A stretch of 64,000 bases of DNA. It comes from Varroa destructor. Lineage: Eukaryota > Arthropoda > Arachnida > Mesostigmata > Varroidae. The stretch is from positions 41,121,435 through 41,185,434 of the forward strand of contig NW_019211456.1 of NCBI RefSeq assembly GCF_002443255.2, written 5' to 3'. Below, in pieces: positions 11,643 through 20,773 of this stretch (position 1 is the first letter of the stretch; each line of letters begins with the position of its first letter). The notes beneath the pieces were generated by a model that did no database searches, had not been told where the DNA came from, and worked only from the letters and a program-made list of their open reading frames with translations. A program made the position numbers and the translations under genes.

Positions 11643-12900
11643 ACAGAGGCAACCGACATATTTCAGCCACGCACGCAGCAGTAAGTTAAATGGTTACCTC
11701 TGCTAAGAATTCATGGATGTCCGAACTTCACACATCGTCAAGTTGCACGTTAGGAAAAATTGTAGCTCATGCAAATTTTCATGTGCTATTCCTATTACTG
11801 TGGTCGAGGGAATTTTTTCAGTTTTTGCTTGCCCTTTGTTCTGTAGCTTAATATGACAGGCAAACTACAATATACTGGTCGATCGAGTGTCAAAGTATAC
11901 CTGGCTCTATTTGTCCTTTTTAGCCTGAACTACCCCGGGTGTCAAATTGAATATTACAAAAGCCTTTTTTCTTACAATAATAACCATCGTCTCCGCTTAC
12001 TCAAGTACGGCGAATCGCGGCTCAGCTTATTGCTAAGCCACCGATCGATTAATATTACATATTGTATTTAAGGCACGAAGCCAGTTTCCTGCTTCCGTAC
12101 AAGCAAGAATAGGTCCCTTCTTGAACTCCTCTTCTAAGATGATCTCTTTTCACTGTCGTTCGATCCCCCTGGTTTTTGCTTTTTTCCATTTCAGTCGAAA
12201 GTACAAAGGCTGCCGACTGCACTATCGTTTCGATCGCCGCTTTTATCATAGACCCTTCATGACAGTTTTCGCCGGTATTAAAAACACCCGTATCACAGCA
12301 TAAAGAGGCTATATTGTAAATTACTATGCAGCTGACGTGTTATATCAGCTAGTGACACAGCTAGAGTTTCGAGACATCTTTTTCTGTTAGGCTCGCATAT
12401 CGTATCTAGCGTCAGCCAGGTTAACGACAACAAGGCTGGGTAATTATGAAGAAGACAGGTCGGCCTACAAGCTATCTAGTTGCGCAGAGGCGAACCTTGC
12501 GATTCGTTTTGGCTGCATAAATCAAGGGAACAGAGCAACACGGAGCGGTACGCTTCATATGCCACTCTGCGCCGGCGGCCTTCTGGCCTTTTACTGTAAC
12601 GGAGCTCAGATTTTTGTTTGTCCGTGTGCAATGGCTGTGTCTGTAAATGCGCGTTTGCAGTATTACACTACCGCAGAGGTGTAGATCTGCCAGCCTGGTT
12701 TAATGCATACTTCTCCGCGTATGTATGGCGAATCTGATTTTTTCTGAGTATCTGCTGTGAGCAGTTTCCGCTCAGGACGAAGAAGTGTCTTAATAGATAA
12801 GAATAGAGTAGAGTGAAGTTCGAGCGGGGAAAATGAAGAAAGCAGGCGTTCTTCGTTCGGATTGACAACCACAGTAATGACAGCATCCGAGGAGAACGCG

Positions 12901-13500
12901 CAATAAGATGACGCGAACAAAGAAAGAACGTAAACGACGACAACGATACCGACGATAAAGCAGTGGAAGCGCCAGGAGAAGCGAAACATTGTTTCTATTC
13001 TTCCATCAGCGTGCCTTGCATGCCCTTTACTTGTTCCCAGTTCCCTCCTGCCTCGCCGTTCTCTTCCTGTCGCTCCGATGACGAAGCCCACACGAAAAGA
13101 ACAGACAAACGGGCAGGCAGGCAGGCAGTCAGTCGCCCAGAGTCAGACCGAGTTTCGGAGAGAGAACGGCGGCCACGACTAGGCCGAATGAGCGAAACTT
13201 TCGGAGCTGTCGTGTTCGGAGGAGGAGGGTCGGTAACAGGAGCGTTTGTGCTGCCCATTCTGCCCAAGCGACGGCAGCAGCAATGGCACAGCCGCCAGGC
13301 GAACGCAGGACCGACGAGAAGCGCGTTCCATTAGGGATGAATTGTAACGCGGCGGTTGGCTTCGCCGCCGCTGCCGCTGCTTCTACTTCTACTGCTCGTT
13401 CAATTTCTGCTTGCGAACGTGACGTCGACCACGACGAGAGTAAACGCTCATGCTGCTGCTGCTGCTGCTGCTGCTATTACTAACGATCATACTGACGTCT
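12901..13500. other. GC-rich patch with GCAG/TCAG tract, 5'-exon-like
   Basis: GC content rises locally. The tract (GGCA)n-GTCAGTC at 13112-13134 is followed by GCCCAGAGTCAGACCGAG, which resembles the sequence around the 62.2 kb promoter, but no TATA box precedes it. Frames are open on both strands (for example 12963-13334 + and 12995-13267 -), so no coding call is made. It could be a TATA-less transcription start and 5' leader. Confidence 0.25.
13451..13476. repeat. (TGC)n microsatellite
   Basis: Eight to nine TGC units, read as poly-Leu, poly-Cys or poly-Ala in the three + frames. Confidence 0.95.
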
Positions 13501-15880
13501 TCGAGCAGAGTCAGCGAAGTTCTCTTCTCACTCGTGGCTTACAGAAAGCTGACCCGCTCTGCGCAGTGGCTCTGTTTGTGTGAATCGGAAAAAGGCTCAG
13601 GACCAGCACATCTAGTCTGCCACATACGGTTTATGGGTACCCTAGCCGGACCAAATTCTGATGACTCGCTTGCAAACCAATTCAACAAAAACTACAGCGC
13701 GCAGGTGCATGATGTGATTCGAAATAGTAACAGGCTCCAAAGCGAACCGTATAACTGAAGATCAGCCTGTAATAAATCTAACAATGTATTAGCAAGTTGT
13801 ATGTCAGAACCGATAGTGAATATGTAGAAATGACTATATTGAGAACAAGGGATAGCTCTTGGTCGCAGATGCAGGGTCAAAGACAGTACGATTATTTGCC
13901 TAAGCGTATCTTTTCAGCAAATATATCTCTGATATTCATGCTTCAGTATAATCGAAATGTCTAAAAATCTACGACGCCAAATATTGGAATTATCATCTGG
14001 TACGTGCAGGCACGTTTACAAATGGTATCGATTTGTTATTTTGTCGTTATGCAACGTTTTGCCTGCATCTTGTGGGTAGCATCCTTGCCGTAAGTTCCAT
14101 ATAATTAACTGCCCTATGAAGTAATGTCATATAGATGTATGTTCTCATACATGGGAAGCGTTTAACCAATTCATTTCCGGATGCTTTTTTGCCGTTTTAC
14201 TTTCGATACGACTTTTCTCTCTTTCCTTTTGCTAAGTTCAATATAGATCGTCTTGAGTAGACTTAGCGGCAGCGCGTGATTGTTCCTCCGAAGAACACAG
14301 ATACGTTTTGCATAGGCTTCTGTAAAAGTCCAGTGTATGGTTCAGCAAATTGCTATTACTGTTGTTGAATCTGCTGGCTTGGCCACCGCTCCACGCAGGA
14401 ACGTTCTGTGTCGTTAAGGTCGTCACGCAGCTTGAACAGCTTTCCCAGTTCCTCTTGCAGAAGCTTCGCTAGAGGTGGCTACGCCCCAGAAAGGAGTTTA
14501 AACCATTGTCAATATCTTTTGCAGTGATATTTCACATAGCACTTCGTTTACTGCAACCAAGCTTATTGCTTCCGTCCAGTTTAGTCCGTTTCGGACCCTT
14601 CTACGTCTTGTCGCATACATAAACAAACACACACACACACATGCATGCATGCATGCACATGCACACACACTCACACACATAGACAAAAATACTCACAAAA
14701 GCTCGGTTACAGGAGGACACACTTGTCCAATTATCTACGCGGCTGTTCGTTCGAGTCGAAGCGGTCTTGGCGCGTTACCGTCATCTGCCAAGAACGTTAC
14801 CTGTCTCATAAAGATCAGAGCGTAAGAGAGACTCCCAAAAGAGATGTAGGACGACAGAGAAACTGGTGTCCGCCTCGGTCCGTTTCTCCCAGGACAAAGA
14901 CACGACAGGCCTGTTTCTGCGGTGCTCAGCACCGACCGAGTGGCTACGGCTATGCCAGCCATACGGCGAGTATGAAAAAGAAAAACAGAGAGAGCTATAA
15001 ATTACTTTCTTCTCCGCCGTTTCCAAACTAAGCCCCATTTTGGTTGGTCGGCCAATTCCACCCCCCACCTTTCGCCTATATGCCGCCGACCTCCTTCGTT
15101 CCTTCCTGACCGCAACAGCAGGGCATGGCAGGACTTCTTCGAACAAAGTGCCGGGACAGCATGGTAGCAATGGCGGCGCTCACCATAACTAGCTAACTGC
15201 TAGCATTTTCCCTCAGCGGTCCACACATAGTTGATGACGTCATTCCAGGTCCCCACAGCTTCTGGTAAGCTGTAGTTGACATAGCTGCTGCACATCTGTA
15301 CTGATTTTCACCTCGAACGACTTTATACTCCGCGGATGCATATGCGGGTACATGGTTGCATTCTTGACTTCCCCGTTCCCGGAATCTAGTCAACCTTTGC
15401 AGATAACTGCCGTACTTCTATAGTATACGTTAACGTGCCCATACATTTGTGTTGTTGGGGTACTAGCTGGGATTGGCCGGCAGAGGGCACAAACTGTGCT
15501 CCATGTGTGAGCTTGTGGCCCTATTTTACGCTTAGTCGCACTGTGTGATGTAAAGTAAGGTTTGCTTGGCAGTACCGACACGATGCAGTACGCTGGTCCA
15601 ACAGAGAGGCTATATAACATACATAGCTATGTAAGCAAGTGTCTGTCATTGCTTGAATTACAGCCAATAAACGGGGATCGCTAACTGAGCGCCGACGTTT
15701 CATGGTGATCTCCATATGTGCCCTAGACGCCATCCAGACCTGTTTCACTGGCGTCAGGTTCCAGCTTCCGCCCTCCACTCATTTCCCTCAAAAGCTGACA
15801 AGGTGTGAAAGTCGTCTGCCGCAGATACCAGTCAATACTAACGATAAGTCGAACACAACTTTTAAACCGGTAAACTTGTG
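13501..15880. other. No gene recognised; open frames on both strands
   Basis: From 14645 to 15170 long frames overlap on opposite strands (128 and 129 codons), one of them running out of the AC repeat. Neither has a motif. The rest (15190-15880) holds only weak minus-strand frames. Confidence 0.4.
14626..14681. repeat. Compound (AC)n(ATGC)n(AC)n microsatellite
   Basis: AC repeats surround a block of ATGC repeats. The minus-strand open frame over it (14498-14686) begins in the repeat. Confidence 0.95.
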
Positions 15881-16210
15881 ATGAAGAGGTCGCGCAACGA
15901 CGACGAGCGAGACGGTTGCCCGAACGGCAGCAACGATCGCGAAGACGATGGACTGAACTCCGTACGAACGGTACAAACAGCCGTTAGACTTGTCGTTGGC
16001 AGTGAGAGGAAAAGAAGCACTGAGCGAGTCAGTATGCCTGGCCTGTCTGAATTGAGCAGGGCTACACTAGCGCGATCGTCTGCCTATCTAGATACTGCAG
16101 CTATTTCTATCCCGTCTCCGTTCGTTATCTTGCATCTCGTTCAATATTCGAGACTAGCTCGTCCAGCTTTAGCGCATAGCTCGCATAAAGTAAACACTTC
16201 ACAGAATTAG
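15881..16210 (+). CDS. Candidate first coding exon or small gene, 109 codons
   Basis: An ATG at 15881 opens a frame of 109 codons with strong RNY codon pattern. The N-terminus MKRSRNDDERD is basic then acidic, resembling a nuclear-localisation start. Asp/Asn/Ser-rich and later Ala/Ser/Leu-rich segments follow. No domain is recognised. A further + frame begins 118 bases past its stop. A possible donor (AAA|GTAAAC, about 16187) and an acceptor-like TTAG before 16329 would keep phase, but both sites are weak. It is one of the better coding candidates in the window. Function is unknown. Confidence 0.3.
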   Translation: MKRSRNDDERDGCPNGSNDREDDGLNSVRTVQTAVRLVVGSERKRSTERVSMPGLSELSRATLARSSAYLDTAAISIPSPFVILHLVQYSRLARPALAHSSHKVNTSQN

Positions 16211-16328
16211 CGGAACTCATTAAACTCGCCTTAGATGTGGGAAATGAACGGGATTTTGATGATAATGATGGGGAACCACATCGTCGAATCAGGCCCCCAT
16301 GGAAGCACCTAGCCTTCACTAGGGTTAG

Positions 16329-16799
16329 CTGCTGCTCACAGTCGCCCAGCTGACACAAGCAAGCGAGCGCGGGACTAGAACTGCTCTGCCTGATCGCTGG
16401 GTGCTATCATTATCAGCAGCAAGAGAAGAACACACGCTGCAGAGAAGGCGGGGGGTGGAGCAACCATCGAATTTGAAAGGGACAGGAACCAGCGCTAAAG
16501 GCGAGCACGCTGAGACGACGAGCGGAGCACCAGACGACGACCGACGAGGTTTCGCACTCATAGCGAAGAACGAAACCTATGGACGGATAGTTAGATGGAC
16601 GAGTACTTACTGTTCTGTCTTTGTTGTACCTAGGGAGTATGTATGCGTCACGAACGTTGTTACTTGCGATAGAATCGCAACAGCAGTAGTAAGAGCGATG
16701 AAACTGAGCCGCGTGTGGGGCGAGTTTGGTCACGGAGGAACCACCCGGTCATCATTGTCCCCTCTAAAAGGATGCGAGGGCGGCTGTGAAGGGTGGTGA
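16329..16799 (+). CDS. Candidate exon, 156 open codons
   Basis: The frame is open from just after a TAG at 16326-16328 to TGA at 16797-16799. The first usable starts are GTG at 16401 and later ATGs, so it reads best as a downstream exon. RNY pattern is strong, particularly 16500-16680 (Glu/Thr/Gly/Asp-rich, then GFALIAKNETYGRIVR). The end is Gly/Cys-rich. Minus-strand frames overlapping it look less protein-like. No family is recognised. Acceptor-like sites are TTAG (16325-16328) and CTCACAG (ends 16341), neither with a long pyrimidine tract. Confidence 0.28.
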   Translation: MLLTVAQLTQASERGTRTALPDRWVLSLSAAREEHTLQRRRGVEQPSNLKGTGTSAKGEHAETTSGAPDDDRRGFALIAKNETYGRIVRWTSTYCSVFVVPREYVCVTNVVTCDRIATAVVRAMKLSRVWGEFGHGGTTRSSLSPLKGCEGGCEGW

Positions 16800-17031
16800 T
16801 AGCTCTCTGTCTGTTCCACTCCGCTACTTCAATTCCCACTACCATCGCTGATCTGCTTTTCACTTGTTTCAAAAATAAGAGGAGCCGGTTAAATACGATG
16901 TGGCGTCTTTTAAAGTAGTGGTTCACAAAACGATTTCTGCCCTTTGTTAGGAAGTCGCCTGCTATTGTTGCCAATACCTGCCTATGCTAGCATCGTAAAC
17001 TATCATAGCTACCATTTAGATCGTACAAGCA

Positions 17032-17073
<42 letters not shown>

Positions 17074-17340
17074 TATATATTTATATTTATATTTCGGTGT
17101 GGCTACATCTGTGCCAGACCCATATCTCTCTTACCCCGTACAGCTCATGTCATTCGCCCGGATCTCTTTGTTTCGGCCTTGTTTCGTGGCGTTTCTTCGT
17201 TTACTGCGGCAGTTCCCCTAAAAACGCCTACCGAATCTCCACTATAATGTACAGCACAGCTATTACATATACGTGTCTGCAGCTATATATACATGGCCGA
17301 TCTACCTGACCCAAGCCACGTTATTGGGAAACGCTATTAG
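16800..17340. other. Spacer containing a long AT microsatellite
   Basis: The (AT)n tract sits at its centre. No convincing frame occurs. If the neighbouring frames belong to one gene, this would be intronic. Confidence 0.4.
17035..17094. repeat. (AT)n microsatellite with imperfect tail
   Basis: About 35 bases of perfect AT are followed by ATATTTATATTTATATTT-type imperfect repeats. Confidence 0.95.
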
Positions 17341-17691
17341 GAAAGACGAGGAATTGGTAAGCGGGGTGTAAAACCAACGCGGTCTCACTCTACTGGTAAA
17401 CTCTACGGTGTCGGCAGTGTGAGCTGTTCGATGATAACCAGTGGTGTGACGTTCTGCGTCAACGAGCAAAGCATCGAAGCGAAAAGTAGTGCTGAGCTTC
17501 CGGCGCTGACGATGACCGGTAGGAGAGTTGATCAAGGGATGTTTAAAGAATCTTGGAGGATAACTAGGGAGGACTTGGGAGACGGGGATGGAAGCCGTTT
17601 CGTGGTTTTCCCCTCTAAAATAACGCCTCTAGCGTTAACTGCTAGATTGCGGATCTTGTTCCTACGAGAGCTCTCGGCCCGGAAGCGTTAG
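17341..17691 (+). CDS. Candidate exon, 116 open codons
   Basis: This frame, open from the TAG ending at 17340 to TAG at 17689-17691, has a very regular RNY pattern (SIEAKSSAELPALTMTGRRV near the middle, REDLGDGDGSR later). It ends in a basic tail, ELSARKR. There is no ATG at the left, so an internal or terminal exon is the likely reading; CGCTATTAG|GAAAG is a weak acceptor. A minus frame (17302-17535) overlaps the left half. No domain is recognised. Confidence 0.28.
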   Translation, partial: ERRGIGKRGVKPTRSHSTGKLYGVGSVSCSMITSGVTFCVNEQSIEAKSSAELPALTMTGRRVDQGMFKESWRITREDLGDGDGSRFVVFPSKITPLALTARLRILFLRELSARKR

Positions 17692-18137
17692 CTTCGCAGT
17701 GGTACGGATAAGGGAACGAAGGCAAATCTTTACACTTTCCCACTTCCCTTCTCTTTAGCTTTTGCACTATCGTTCAGTTAGAATTTTCCGCTGTTACTGC
17801 CGCTCGAGGCGTCCTAGTCCTAAGCGTGTTCTCTCCCATGTGCGGGAAATAGAGACCGAAGCATAAGCAACGAGGATAAACGATTCTTTTGGTTAATTTT
17901 TTCTATAGACTACTGCCCACTACCACTAGCACGACCCCGATGTTCGTCTACACGGCTTTCTTGTCTTCTCTTTGCGTGAGTCTCACGACACTTCACTGCT
18001 CTTGTCGCTGTCGTCTGTCTTCAACCGTAGCTGAATTGAAGCAAGATAGAGATGCAAAAAGCTGAAACCTCACTGAAGTGAACTAGAAAAGAGATGTAGA
18101 TAGAAATGATCGCGGCAGTGCCATAACCGAGGGTTAG

Positions 18138-18386
18138 CCGTGCACTCGTTGTGTCGTCGACAAAACTGACGAGCGAGTCACGGCCTCTCTCTCTCTCTCT
18201 CTCCCTCTCTCTCAAGACGCCCAACGCCCTGGAGTATTCAACGCCTCAGCTTCTAATCAGCAGTCTCCAGCAGCATCAGAACGTCATCAGCAGTTTGAAC
18301 AGAACAGGACGACCTGCCTGCTGAAGACACGATTGTCTGGAGCCGGCAGCGCAAGAACTCGAGGAGAGTTCGTTCACGCGTTCTGA
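18138..18386 (+). CDS. Candidate Gln-rich exon through a (CT)n tract
   Basis: Eighty-two codons are open without any ATG. The frame reads the CT repeat as Ser-Leu and continues into a Gln/Ser/Ala/Asn-rich segment (NASASNQQSPAASERHQQ) and a basic, Gly/Ala-containing end before TGA at 18384-18386. Alternatively the CT tract is the polypyrimidine tract of an acceptor (CTCTCAAG, exon from about 18217). The minus strand frame 18021-18224 also crosses the tract. Function is unknown. Confidence 0.22.
   Translation, partial: PCTRCVVDKTDERVTASLSLSLPLSQDAQRPGVFNASASNQQSPAASERHQQFEQNRTTCLLKTRLSGAGSARTRGEFVHAF
18184..18213. repeat. (CT)n microsatellite
   Basis: About fourteen CT units with one CCC interruption. 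Confidence 0.95.
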
Positions 18387-20100
18387 TCGGATGTGTTTTG
18401 CTTCGGCGTTCTCATTTTGTCGCTGTTCCTTAGTCTGTTCAAGGGGCTCTGCCTTTCCGGACCCGACAATTGCTTGCCAGTTTCAGATATACTAAAAAGC
18501 GATGAGAGACACCGTGTTTCGTGCGAATGTCTTGATAAGAGCGTTGAGCTTGAGACCTAGCCTGGTGTAAAGAGCAAGAAAGGCTAGAAGTGGGTATACG
18601 CGGGACTGATATCGTTATGTCTTTGAATTGACAATAGACAGAATGACTTTGAAGCTTTTTGAAAAGTCGAGATATTTCAAACCCCTCTAAAAACGTCTCA
18701 TCATACTTTGCTAGGACTCGTCTGTTCAGGCCAACAGAAAATAGATTCGTCGAAAATCATTACTACTCAGACAGTGTTCAAGTCTTCACAGAGCATGGCC
18801 AGCAGAACGCTCGATTGACGCCGCATCTTCTTTTTATACCCCGCCACTTAATTGCAATTGCCAGATTTGTTAAATGCTTTTGATTAGAGATAATTAGGCC
18901 TCATTATACTTAGTACTACCACTTCTCCCTGTAAAACAGCAGCGGTTAGAACATGTTACCTTCCCCCCGGGCAGACCTGATGCTTAACCATGCCGAAACA
19001 GGTGAAATGGGCAATTACGTTTTAGTGGACACCGTTTTCTATAGATCCTTTTAAGAAGATCCTTCAACTGAGTGTGAGGTGGGTACCTGTTGTCGTTCGC
19101 TTGTGGTTAACGGCGTACCGCCAAGAAGTTGAACCCCTCGTTAACCGTCGTTGTTTATGATCTAGCGACTGCGATGTGGTCGGCATGGGGCACAGTTACA
19201 AGTGGCTGCTTTGTCACTTATTAGTGATCAGGACAGAGTGATATCTTAGGCATTGAGAACCGTTGCATATTGTACGAGAGAAACAGCGATATCACACAGT
19301 AGCTGACCAGAAAGAGGTCTGCGGTGAGCGTAAAATGCATGAATAGCTAGCTCAAAGTTAAACGTCCCCGCATCACTACTATCACTGCATTTTCGCTCAG
19401 CTATGAGTGAACACAATTTAAAATACCTGCCCTGTTATATGCCCTGAATCATCCAGGCATCTTTATGTAGGTTTTTTAAATTGTACATACAAATTAAGTG
19501 ACGTAGCTGAGAAAGATCTAATTAAAAGCTGACTGGGGACTAACTGTAATTGGAGATAACTGAATAACCTGCTAGTTAAGACACTGCTATAGGACAGGTT
19601 AAGTTTTGTACAACATAGTAAGTACCTAGGCAAGTAGTAAGCACCTTTCTTCCGGCACTGAACTCGCTGATGGGCAAAGATACAAGAATATGTAAGTTCT
19701 GATCTCTCTAATCCTATGTTATATACGTGCGCCTACATAGAGATTTATTATGCATTTTAATATCATGCGTGTTGTGATTGATCTGTTGCGGTTTTCTTAC
19801 AAGAGGGGAACGTAAGACGGATTACATGGGCGGCGACTGTGGCAAATAACGAACTGAGAAAAGCTACTCACACGTCTAAAACTTCAGTCTCTAGATCGAC
19901 CAATCGGTGCAATACCGCCCTGCTATTGGTTCTCGGGTACGAAACAGTGGAAAAGTGAGTTGTACGGGATATCCACAACGACAGCCCCCGCTGCTGCCGC
20001 TGTTATTGACTGCTGAACGGGAAATGCTGGCTATGGTACTAATCTAAGCGGTAGTTACCTGCTGCTGTGGATCATTAGACCAAATCGGGCAAAGTGATCC
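18387..20100. other. No gene recognised
   Basis: Only short frames occur. The stretch 18900-20040 is almost free of frames of 60 codons or more on either strand, consistent with intron or intergenic DNA. Confidence 0.55.
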
Positions 20101-20108
20101 TATTCAGC

Positions 20109-20372
20109 TCAACCGCAAAATCTGACTCGATTCTCCACTGTGGTTTCCAGCGAACAGACACCCTGCCGGCGGCAGGAGCAATAGTAGCTTGTAGCACTCG
20201 ATGCGCCGCATCGATTAAATAGCATAGCTTCCTTGATGTCCTGCAGCTTTATGTTCATTATGTGAGAGTATAAAGGAGCGCTGATTGACACGCTTTCGAA
20301 TCGGTCGACGTCCTCCACTGGCACCTTTCTTTGAGTAATCGGAACGAGAATTGCCGGCCGAGTCCGCTGCAT
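20109..20372 (-). CDS. Candidate open frame, 87 codons, ATG start
   Basis: The minus-strand ATG at 20372 opens 87 codons with ordinary protein composition (VPVEDVDRFESVSISAP and MNIKLQDIKEAMLFNRCG) and a Cys-containing C-terminal third (SYYCSCRRQGVC). Codons follow RNY. A second minus frame (20215-20490) overlaps it and also looks plausible. No family is recognised. It could be a small protein or an exon of a gene running leftward; no consensus donor was found at its end. Confidence 0.25.
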   Translation of the reverse strand: MQRTRPAILVPITQRKVPVEDVDRFESVSISAPLYSHIMNIKLQDIKEAMLFNRCGASSATSYYCSCRRQGVCSLETTVENRVRFCG

Positions 20373-20530
20373 AGAACAACGTGTGCACCAAGATTATACC
20401 GCAATGCTGCTGACAGACACCAGCATAAGCACCGCCATAATTATGGTGTCCGCTAATGACGACAGGAGATGACTGGTCAACTCGAGGCAAGCCATATTAC
20501 CACAGTCAAGTTTTGATAACATAAAACATA

Positions 20531-20773
20531 TTGGCTGCTGCCATTGTTGTTATTGTTGTCGCTGTTACCGCTGCTGGGATTATCACCGCACGGGCTTCAT
20601 GCAACCAGCAGCTGATGTGGGTGCGAGCGAAGAAACCGTGGCCTGATAGGCAGGTTGATAGGAAAACACTTGACCGCGTCGACGAGGACACGACTGACGC
20701 TGTCGTCAACATAGCGGTAGGCCGGGCCGTCAGTCGACTGAGTAGCCATCTAACCCAGCGAAAGATCAAGTAA
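20531..20773 (+). CDS. Candidate exon: hydrophobic segment then charged region
   Basis: The frame has no early ATG (TTG at 20531). It begins with a hydrophobic run (AAAIVVIVVAVTAAGIIT) long enough for a membrane segment, then a charged stretch rich in Arg/Lys/Asp (DRKTLDRVDEDTTDAVV) with strong RNY pattern, ending KIK. The GTT/GCT repeat-like start can mimic a membrane segment. It points away from the 20109-20372 frame with about 160 bases between. No family is recognised. Confidence 0.25.
   Translation: MAAAIVVIVVAVTAAGIITARASCNQQLMWVRAKKPWPDRQVDRKTLDRVDEDTTDAVVNIAVGRAVSRLSSHLTQRKIK

Larger units (their letters stand above)
9541..12900. other. AT-rich non-coding stretch with microsatellites
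   Basis: No gene is supported. The stretch contains an (AAC)n/(GTT)n foldback near 9984-10018, a NotI-type GCGGCCGC near 10376-10383, several (TA)n and (GT)n tracts and a duplicated 16-mer. Frames at 10005-10298 and 10424-10792 are repeat- or hydrophobic-driven. Confidence 0.5.

Noticed and set aside
12293..12305. TATCACAGC, the miR-2 family seed
   Set aside because: No hairpin partner upstream or downstream.
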